NCBI GenBank assembly: GCA_030267565.1
Contig: BRXU01000038.1
Location: 1 to 64,000, forward strand
Source of the DNA: Pleodorina starrii
Lineage: Eukaryota > Chlorophyta > Chlorophyceae > Chlamydomonadales > Volvocaceae
Direction of reading: 5' to 3'
DNA: 64,000 nucleotides
In this document: piece by piece, positions 12,001-20,745 of the stretch
Layout of the letters: each line of letters opens with the position of its first letter
How positions within the stretch are numbered: position 1 is the stretch's first letter
The notes under the pieces: model-generated
Told to the model about the DNA's origin: nothing
What the model saw: only the letters and a program-made list of their open reading frames with translations
The model's database searches: none
Translations under genes and position numbers: made by a program

Positions 12001-13954
12001 GGGTGCCTGCGGGGGCCAACGGGGGCCTCCGGGGGCCTGCGGGGGCCTGCGGGGGCCTGCGGGGGCCTGCGGGGGCCTGCGGGGGCCTTCGGGGGCCTGC
12101 GGGGGCCTCCAAGGGCCTCCGGGGGCTTGCGGGGGCCTCCGGGGGCCTCGGGGGGCCTTCGGGGGCCTTCGAGGGCCTTCGGGGGCCTCCGGGGGCCTCC
12201 GGGGGCCTCCGGGGGCCTCCGGGAACCTTCGGGGGCCTGCGGGGGCCTGCGGGGGCCTGCGGGGGCCTGCGGGGGCCTTCGGGGGCCTGCGGGGGCCTCC
12301 AAGGGCCTCCGGGGGCTTGCGGGGGCCTCCGGGGGCCTCGGGGGGCCTTCGGGGGCCTTCGAGGGCCTCCGGGGGCCTCCGGGGGCCTCCGGGGGCCTCC
12401 GGGGGCCTCCGGGGGCCTGCGGGGGCGTCCGGGGGCCTCCGGGGGCCTGCGGGGGCGTCCGGGGGCCTCCGGGGGCCTCCGGGGGCCTGCGGGGGCTTGC
12501 GGGGGCCATCGGGGGCCTTCGAGGGCCTCCGGGGGCCTCCGGGGGCCTCCGGGGGCCTCCGGGGGCCTCCGGGAACCTTCGGGGGCCTTCGGGGGCCTCC
12601 GGGGGCCTGCGGGGGCGTCCGGGGGCCTCCGGGGGCCTTCGGGGGCCTTCGGGGACCTCCGGGGGCCTGCGGGGGCCTGCGGGGGCCTGCGGGGGCCTTC
12701 GGGGGCCTGCGGGGGCCTCCAAGGGCCTCCGGGGGCCTGCGGGGGCCTCCGGGGGCCTCGGGGGGCCTTCGGGGGCCTTCGAGGGCCTCCGGGGGCCTCC
12801 GGGGGCCTCCGGGGGCCTCCGGGGGCCTCCGGGGGCCTCCGGGGGCCTGCGGGGGCGTCCGGGGGCCTCCGGGGGCCTCCGGGGGCGTCCGGGGGCCTCC
12901 GGGGGCCTCCGGGGGCCTGCGGGGGCTTGCGGGGGCCTTCGGGGGCCTGCGGGGGCCTCCGGGGGCCTCCGGGGGCCTCCGGGGGCCTCCGGGGGCCTCC
13001 GGGAACCTTCGGGGGCCTTCGGGGGCCTCCGGGGGCCTGCGGGGGCGTCCGGGGGCCTCCGGGGGCCTTCGGGGGCCTTCGGGGACCTCCGGGGGCCTGC
13101 GGGGGCCTGCGGGGGCCTGCGGGGGCCTTCGGGGGCCTCCGGGGGCCTCCGGGGGCCTGCGGGTGCCTGCGGGGGCCAACGGGGGCCTCCGGGGGCCTGC
13201 GGGGGCCTGCGGGGGCCTGCGGGGGCCTGCGGGGGCCTGCGGGGGCCTGCGGGGACCTTCGGGGGCCTGCGGGGGCCTCCAAGGGCCTCCGGGGGCTTGC
13301 GGGGGCCTCCGGGGGCCTCCGGGGGCCTCCGGGGGCCTTCGGGGGCCTTCGGGGGCCTCCGGGGGCCTCCGGGGGCCTCCGGGGGCCTCCGGTAACCTTC
13401 GGGGGCCTGCGGGGGCCTGCGGGGGCCGGCGGGGGCCTTCGGGGGCCTGCGGGGGCCTCCAAGGGCCTCCGGGGGCTCTCGGGGGCCTCCGGGGGCCTCG
13501 GGGGGCCTTCGGGGGCCTCCGGGGGCCTCCGGGGGCCTCCGGGGGCCTCCGGGGGCCTCCGGGGGCCTCCGGGAACCTTCGGGGGCCTTCGGGGGCCTCC
13601 GGGGGCCTGCGGGGGCGTCCGGGGGCCTCCGGGGGCCTGCGGGGGCCTGCGGGGGCCAACGGGGGCCTCCGGGGGCCTGCGGGGGCCTGCGGGGGCCTGC
13701 GGGGGCCTGCGGGGGCCTGCGGGGGCCTGCGGGGGCTTGCGGGGGCCTTCGGGGGCCTTCGGGGGCCTCCGGGGGCCTGCGGGGGCGTCCGGGGGCCTCC
13801 GGGGGCCTTCGGGGGCCTATGGGGGCCTCCGGGGGCCTCCGGGGGCCTGCGGGGGCCTGCGGGGACCTTCGGGGGCCTCCGGGGGCCTGCGGGGGCCTTC
13901 GGGGGCCTTCGGGGGCCTGCGGGGGCCTGCGGGGGCCTCCGGGGGCGTTCGGGC
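1..13954. repeat. Decamer satellite array (CCTNCGGGGG)n, nearly 14 kb
   Basis: The whole stretch is tandem 10-bp units, mainly CCTTCGGGGG, CCTCCGGGGG and CCTGCGGGGG, with point variants such as CCTACGGGGG, CCCGCGGGGG, CCTTCGAGGG and CCTCCAAGGG. It continues off the left edge. Between about 6,100 and 8,600 the period is irregular, with many 8- and 9-bp units such as CCTCGGGGG; elsewhere it is almost strictly 10 bp. Three units make 30 bp, so all six frames stay open for thousands of codons and read as Gly/Pro/Arg/Ala-rich, collagen-like decapeptide repeats. No splice pattern, codon bias or family match supports coding. The strand bias (G-runs on +, C-runs on -) gives regular G-quadruplex potential. 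Confidence 0.97.
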
Positions 13955-14562
13955 ACCGGGCCCGGTGCCCCGTGCCCGGTGCCCGGTGCCCGGTGCCTGG
14001 TGCCCCATGCCCGGTGCCCCATGCCCGGTGCCCGGTGCCCGGTGCCCGGTGCCCGTGCCCCGTTGCCCCGTGCCCGTGCCCCGTTGCCCCGTGCCCGTGC
14101 CCCGTTGCCCCGTGCCCGTGCCCCGTTGCCCCGTGCCCGTGCCCCGTTGCCCCGTGCCCGTGCCCCGTTGCCCCGTGCCCGGTGCCCGTTGCCCCGTGCC
14201 CGGGGCCCGGTGCCCCGTGCCCCGTGCCCCGTTCCCCGTGCCCCGTGCCCCGTGCCCCGTGCCCCGTGCCCCGTGCCCCGTGCCCCGTGCCCCGTGCCCC
14301 GTGCCCCGTGCCCCGTGCCCCGTGCCCCGTGCCCCGTGCCCCGTGCCCCGTGCCCCGTGCCCCGTGCCCCGTGCCCCGTGCCCCGTGCCCCGTGCCCCGT
14401 GCCCCGTGCCCCGTGCCCCGTGCCCCGTGCCCCGTGCCCCGTGCCCCGTGCCCCGTGCCCCGTGCCCCGTGCCCCGTGCCCCGTGCCCCGTGCCCCGTGC
14501 CCCGTGCCCCGTGCCCCGTGCCCCGTGCCCCGTGCCCCGTGCCCCGTGCCCCGTGACAGAGA
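13955..14562. repeat. CCCGTG-type satellite: 7-bp and 21-bp units
   Basis: The decamer array switches abruptly to another C-rich satellite. 13,955-14,046 holds CCCGGTG-like units. 14,047-14,185 holds about six copies of a 21-bp unit (CCCGTG, then CCCCGTTG, then CCCCGTG). 14,206-14,556 is about 50 nearly perfect copies of the 7-mer CCCCGTG. The flanking sequence from 14,563 is unique. Reading frames across it are repeat artefacts. Confidence 0.95.
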
Positions 14563-15594
14563 GGCTTGACTGATGTGATCTGTGGTCAGAGGTATTGCTC
14601 CATAGTATGATGCCACGCCCTAGCGCTCTTATGTGTGCAATACAGCATCTGGGTTGTGTATCGAGTTTAACTGTCGTTCCGTCGTACTTGCGTATCAAGC
14701 CTTACGGCAAGCGTTCCCTCGGATGCAACCTTTGCTCGGATGTGTATATGTGGTTACCGATTTTGGTTCTAAGAACCAAAAGAGGTTTATGTCCCCAGGA
14801 AGGGGCGTGGGACCCGTACGTGGGACCCGTATAGCGGTAAAAAGCAGTACCAGGAAGGTACGCGCAACGCGAAAATGCTTCGGGCGAGCTCAATACACAC
14901 TGCCGACTACCGTAGAGGAGACGGAACAGGATGAAGAATGGAAAGCACAAAACAGTCCGGGCATGGCAGGGCTTGGCGGCAAAATCGCCCCCCTGACGAC
15001 CAAAGCTGAAACGTCCACCAACGACCAACATAACGCGATCGCGTCTGAGACGTCTGAGAAATTAACGCACAGAAGTATTGGACACATTGCCATGTGCAGC
15101 CATTGCCATGTCCACTAAAACAGACCTTGGGCAAGGGCAATGAAGGTTGGGAACGGGTTGGACAACGAAACGTGTATTACTTTATTGTAACGTGTATGCA
15201 TACAGGAATGACAACAGAGAGCACAAAAAAGGCCGGGCCGAGCAGGGCTGGGCGACATCTTGGCCTTCGTGACTACCAAAACGGCAACGGTCGCCAACGA
15301 CCATCATAACAGCACAGCACTTGCCAGGGCGAGACACCACGTTCCAGTATCGCAACGCTTAAATACGAGTAAATGACGAACCACGGAGGGCAACCGTAAA
15401 GCAGCGCGACTGCGCGAGAGTAACGGCTACACAGCGACGCACGGCCTGGAGGATAGGAGCGTTAGGAGCTTAGGACACGCAATTCACCCGTGCTTCCGAT
15501 GGAGCGAACATGGCTGCGCTCGCACTAGGCTGCAAGAAAGCGTGACGTATAACAAGTCTCACGCACAGCCTGGCCGCAGCAAGCCTGGCAGCGC
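14563..15594. other. Non-coding spacer with an old internal duplication
   Basis: No convincing gene is seen between the satellites and the LINE remnant. Two diverged direct copies of about 110 bp can be aligned by eye, roughly 14,935-15,050 and 15,205-15,320. Both carry an AGCACAAAA start, a GCAGGGCT core and a CCAACGACCA(A/T)CATAAC end. GC content is visibly lower than in the genes to the right. Short open frames here have no recognisable features. Confidence 0.6.
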
Positions 15595-18500
15595 GTGGTG
15601 ACGAAGACGGACCTGCTGCGGGTTAGTTGCAGTTCGGAACGTGCGAGCACGCTCTCTCACGCGATTGCCGGAAGAGAGAGGACTCGAGGATGCATTGTTG
15701 GAGAACGCCATACAACAAGCACGACAACGCGCGCAGGTGCAGGCCCAGATGTCACGGCTGCCGACCCCGCCGCCGCCGCAGGCCCAGCCACGGATACAAA
15801 CTCCACCACCGTCACCGACTGAACAGCCACAGCTGCCATCGCTCGGCCCCACAGCCGGACCCCACGATGGCGGCAACCCAACCAGGGGTGCAGGCACAGG
15901 CGACTACTCCATGCATGACGACGAATCAGGACACCGACACCTGGATATAGGCGGCCACCACGCACGTCCACAGCAGCGGTGCGGTGGCAGCAGTGCCGCA
16001 GGAGCGAGACCCATCGGCCGCCGCAGCCACTACAGCCCCCGCTTTCTGGTTCAGGTCAGGTCTTACGGGGGCAGGCAGCAGGCGAACGGCTACCGGGGGC
16101 AAAGCCAGGCAGCGGCCGCAGCAGGAGCGCACACAGCCCGACTAGCAGGGCCCAGCAGGCCCCGAGGCACCAAAGCGGAAGCGGCAACAGCTCGAGCATC
16201 TGTCCGAAGAGGAGCGAGCCGAGCGGCGGAACAAGGCGCAAAGAAAAAAGGCCCTGGAGGCCCGCAGGAGGAACATGGAGGAGCGGAAGGCTCAGCAGGC
16301 AGCAGAGGAGGCCACGGCGCAGTTAACCGCAATGCTGCCGACCGGCAGCCAGGCCAAGCCTTCGGACAGATCACAGATCCCCAGCCTGCAGCTGCAGGTG
16401 GCGGGTGCAGACTCCTCCACCGTCAAACCCCACACCCAGCACGAAGTTGCCCAACGAGGCCGGCAGCAGCTGAGCCAGAACACACACCTACCGCCATGGA
16501 GGCGGAGCGCTCAAACGAGGTGCCAATCAGGGGGACGGGAAGAATGCAGCAGCGGAACGCTGTGCAAGGCCATCCACTGCGGATCGCCACGCACAACATG
16601 CACGGGCTGCTGGCGTAACACGGGAACCATCTTCAGGCAGCAGTATGGCGGTGGGCAGAGCTGCGTCTGGATGTGGTGTCTCTACAGGAGACCCACCATA
16701 CCCACATCCAGCACCAGTGCCTCGTTAAGCGGGACCTACGCCATGCAGCAATGCTGCAGGCGCACACCCAAGGTTGGCACGTAGCGGCGCAGTCGTGGTC
16801 TGGCTCGACCCACACGGTGCGGGTCCTCATCCTCGTACGTCAGAGGGGCTCGCGGCCGCCCTGGAGCCGCCACCGGCTGCAACCCTCCCTGCATGCGCGC
16901 GGGGACGGTTCACCGAGTGTGTGCTCTGTTTGGGGGGCCAATGCCTGCATACCTGCAACGTCTACCTCCCCACGGGCTCCATCACAGCGGCAGCGGATAC
17001 ACGGCGCCTTTTGTTCAGCAGCATCCTGGCAGCTGCCACAGCGACGCGTGCTACAGCTGCAGACAACACCACCACCCTCATCTGAGCGGGCGACTTTAAC
17101 TTTGTAAAGGACCCGGAGCGTGAATCGTCAGGGGGCCCAGGGGGGACGGGCCGATAGCGGACATGAGACGGCAGGCGGGCCCCGCCATGGTTGACACCCA
17201 CCGACACCTCCACCCCCTGCGCCACGACTTCACCCACTTGTACAGCACCCCCACCTGCCTTTCTCTTTCCCTTTGCCCTTTCTCCTCCGCCTTTCTCCGC
17301 CTGCCGTCGTACTTTTTGCCCCTCCGTATTCCTTTCTTATCCGCCCCGTTCTCCCACCTCGCCCTCTTTTTCGCCGCGTCGCCGCCCCAGCTCGTTCGTG
17401 GGTTTCCGTGTGTTTTTGCTTTGCTTGCCTGCCTTTTCGCTCCTTGCCTCGCTGACAATACCGCTCACCATTGCCGTTACTCACGCCCTTTCCTTCCTTT
17501 TCTTCGTTACTCCTTTTCTCCACTGAGCGCAGGTGAGTACACCATCGTTCCTTTTGTGCTGTCCGGGCTGTGTGTCTGTGTTGGTCTCGTGCTGTCGTGT
17601 GCCAGTCCGTCTGGGGTTGGTCGGCGGCGACGCGGCCACGCGCTCGCTTTTTCTGCTGGAGATAACAGGTAATCCTCAGGTAATATTCCAGGTAACTGCG
17701 TTGCGTTCCCCTCGCCCCGGGCCGTTCTTATTACCACCCCGGGGTGGGGGCTCCCGCCTCGACCGCATCTACATCATCCAACCCATGCTGCCGTACATAT
17801 GCCACACCGCCATCACCTTCCACACACCGTCAGACCACAGGGTCGCGGCACTTCATCTGCTGCCACGCCGGAGTGAGGAGCGGGGCCCAGGCATCCGCCG
17901 TACCCGCCTGGCCCAGCCACCACCCTCCAGGGAGCAGCCTGGCACGCGTGGGCCCGTGAGCACCTCGACCCAGCCACGACCCCAGCCCCACTGCAGGATA
18001 CGGATGCCACCCTTGCAGCTCTGGGGGGCCTGCATAACGATATCGGCCCGCGCGGCCTGGCTGGAGGCAGCCTGTATGGTGGAGACCCGGCTACGGCAGC
18101 AGCGGCGGCAGCAGGCGGAGGCGGAAGGCCCCCAGCAGCAGCAACAGCAACCGCCGGCACTGCCACCGTCAGACTGCGTGCAGGTGATGGCCATGATCGT
18201 CGGGCGACTGGGCGACTGCGCCTTCCCGGGGGGATGGATGCAGTGCCACTTCGCCGCCTGACGGTCAGCCAGGCGACACAACTAAAGGACGGGCCTGCCA
18301 GCGAGCGGCGAGTGGGTCTGATCACCGAGTTTGTGCGGGAGGCCCTGAGCACGCCGGAGAACCCGGCGTTGCCCGACCTCGCCACCGAGCTCAGCCGCTT
18401 ACGGGCAACCCAGGCACGCCTGTGGTTTGGAGTGCGCTGGGAGAATGACAACAAGGAGACCATGTGGCGCCTTGCGGTGGACGGTGTGCCCCTGCCCGGC

Positions 18501-18760
18501 AACACGCACCCGGCCAACACGCACCTCGCCCTAAGCAGTGCGGGTGCGAGTGCATATTGGGGACAATGAATGCTATTTCCATGTGCTGCGTGAGGACGGA
18601 GGTTGGGGGCGTCACCTTTCTGACCTGGGAAAGGGGTCGGCACTGGGAGAGGGCGTTCTCACCTTTGCATGGGCACTGGGTTTGTACGGCTTTCCTTGGG
18701 GCGTGGTGCTGGGCGGCAGTGTACGTACAGCTGTGGGTTGCGCTTGCTAGCGCACCGATG
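15595..18760 (+). mobile_element. Decayed L1-type non-LTR retrotransposon (LINE), RT domain missing
   Basis: Pieces of one LINE can be read in order. 15,641-16,618 is an open frame rich in Gln/Ala/Arg, probably the ORF1/ORF2 N-terminal region, ending in the endonuclease start LRIATHNMHGLLA. After a frame change, VSLQETH follows near 16,677-16,697, then GDFNFVKDPERES at about 17,088-17,126 just after an in-frame TGA. DTHRHLHPLRHDFTHLYS lies near 17,190-17,245, and SRLDRIYI...SDHR near 17,752-17,840. These are apurinic-endonuclease (APE) motifs. 18,390-18,500 encodes NDNKETMWRLAVDGVPL and, after another frameshift, QCGCECILGTMN, matching the C-terminal region that follows the RT in algal L1 elements. 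The RT palm (about 700 codons expected) is absent between about 17,900 and 18,230. Several frameshifts, stops and an insertion show it is dead. The exact ends are not defined. Confidence 0.8.
17249..17741. other. About 490-bp insertion splitting the LINE endonuclease domain
   Basis: Endonuclease coding similarity stops after DFTHLYSTP and resumes at GGSRLDRIYI. The intervening sequence is pyrimidine-rich, contains a perfect splice-donor-like GCAG|GTGAGT near 17,531, and ends with CCCCGGGCCGTTCTTATTAC (17,718-17,737) before the C-rich join. That ending string recurs in introns at 29,390-29,406, 38,334-38,347 and, inverted, 43,587-43,607. It is therefore probably an insertion of the interspersed repeat family described below rather than LINE sequence. 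No clear target-site duplication was found by eye. Confidence 0.5.
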
Positions 18761-20745
18761 CACGCCAGTAATGCAACACCCCAACGGAGCGTACAATACA
18801 CTTGCAATCACTGTGCTTCCTTCGCCTGCCTCTCCTACTTTCGACTGCCGCTCGCAAACCCTGATGGGGCCCGCTTTTTAGCTGCGCGTTGTCGCGCGGA
18901 CGTGGCGGATGTGTTGGGCCTTGCAAGCTTGCATCCGTGTTTAGGACGTATTGTTGGAGCCATGCCCTGACCGCACCTGAACCTCCTGAATAAAGTACAA
19001 CTGACTACCCAGGACGGACTACCTACCTCTCCCTATTTCCGATGCCTCGGCTAGTGCGTTGGTTCCGCTGGTCCGCTACACACGGCCTGCTTACACCAAA
19101 AGCGGGACTGCCGGAGGCCCTTACTTGTTTATGCGGTGTGTCCACGTATCATGCAAAACTCGGGATTGAGGGGTCATTTGGGTACGTACCGTGTTGCGTC
19201 TCGGTCGTACAGAGGGTGCACGGGCTCGGCGCTCGGTCTCGACCAGGGCACGACGACGACAATATTTTTGCTGGGTCAGTGTTACGCGGCCATTTCAATG
19301 GCAGGTGGCAGCAAGCTAGTGGTAAAGGCGTGTATTTTGCCTAAAGTATGGGCTTTACCTCCTGCCTCAGGCCCAACAGCTGGCTCAACGGGCGGCAAAT
19401 GCATGACCCGCACGTCCTTGCAACCAATGGGAATGGCCGCTGCTGCATTATCCATGAATATATGTGTATTTTCGGACGTCTCTGTAACCGTTACAACGAA
19501 TGAACACGCAGAGGGAGCCTGGCTTTCTGTAGCAAGTGCGAAGGACAAACCATTCCAAAATGGAACTTTCGTGTAATTTAAAATCCGCCAATTTTACAGA
19601 ATACTGGTGGAAATTATGGAGAAAGTTTTGGGCAGCTCTGTGTGCGGCCATCTATTTCCATTCGACAACGCTACGCATCCGAAGGTCCACAACATGCAAG
19701 GGAATGGTAGGCGAATTTTTGCTTTATTTGCGCAGCAAAAGTCTTCTGGGTTTGGCGACGGCGATGGTGTTAGGAGACCCTTTAGGACACGGATGCAGAG
19801 TTACAACAACCGTGTTCAGGCGCTTCTCATGTCGTATGCATCTGTGTGCGGTCTACATTTTTGGGGTTGTGCATATAGGTCACCTGCAGGAAAGAAGGCA
19901 CATCGTCCCGTACTGTTGACAGTGTGTCAGGGCACAAAACTGCCCAAATCGCAGCCTCAGTACCGTTAGGCAATATCAAGTATGGAATTGGCCCTAACAT
20001 ATGGAAGGGCTCCAGATGCAGAACATCGCTTGGTTGGACTTAGCTGTTAGAATGTATACGCTGTGCTTATGGACTTGTAATGCAATACTTCATCTGTAAA
20101 CTTGTTAAAATCTTACCACTCTCAAGGGGGTGCGCCGTTAAGGCTGGCCAAAGCGCGTTCAACGTGGCTGAAGGTCTTGCCGCGCTTGTATGTACGTGGC
20201 TCCGTAGCAAGCAGGCTTTTATTGTAGCAACCTGGACATATGGCGCTTGGGGCCTCAGCCCGCTGTTGAGAAGGCTACTGTACCTTGGGGAGAAGACTAA
20301 CGCTGGGCCGCCGAAGGGGAAGGAACGCTGGGCCTTTGGTAAGCGAGTGCACAATTGTTTACCAGTCATGAATTTAATGTCCATCCAACTGTCTTGAGGC
20401 GATCTGGGGAAAGGAAAACTCCCAGCAAACGTCAGCTGGTTGCCTCGCGCTGACATCAAGCTTACAAGTTGCAATATTGCCAAGAAATAAATATTTCGCA
20501 CCCTTGATTGTCTTGATAGGTGCGTTTTCTTGCGTCTGTGCCTGCCTGATTTATCGTGCGACATGCTTTTGCCGTTGCGCAAGGAAACAGTCAGGATGCG
20601 GAGCTAGGGCAGCATATAAATATTGTGGGCTGGGGGCATACAGTCAGACCAAGGCTTATAACATCACCGCCGTCTCCCTCTGCCCTGGTCGTTATCGCGT
20701 GCCAGGTGAGGCCAGAGTGCTTGCCGCCACCAGCGCGACGGCGGC
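18761..20745. other. Gene-poor spacer upstream of the 20.7-30.4 kb gene
   Basis: No coding region can be supported. Base composition is closer to even than in the genes. 18,985-18,993 has AATAAAGTA, and 20,072-20,100 has two TGTAA strings, the usual Chlamydomonas-type polyadenylation signal, but no gene model leads into either. The last 150 bp hold a TATA-like box, annotated separately. Confidence 0.5.
20615..20622 (+). promoter_or_regulatory. TATA-like box, TATAAATA
   Basis: TATAAATA lies 131 bp upstream of the ATG at 20,746 in otherwise GC-rich sequence, a reasonable TATA position if the 5' leader is about 100 nt. No transcript evidence is available. Confidence 0.35.

Noticed and set aside
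1..14562. Possible CRISPR array
   Set aside because: Units are 7-21 bp and directly abutting, with no unique spacers, no cas genes, and in a eukaryotic nuclear context.
400..14569. Very long open frames (up to about 3,600 codons) in all six frames over the two satellites, collagen-like or proline/arginine-rich
   Set aside because: They follow from a stop-free 10-bp (then 7/21-bp) period. Every frame and both strands are open at once, with no splice or codon signal favouring one.
14595..15310. Short frames next to the satellite as small genes
   Set aside because: Several frames on both strands overlap without a domain, start context or homology, and the region shows an old duplication instead.
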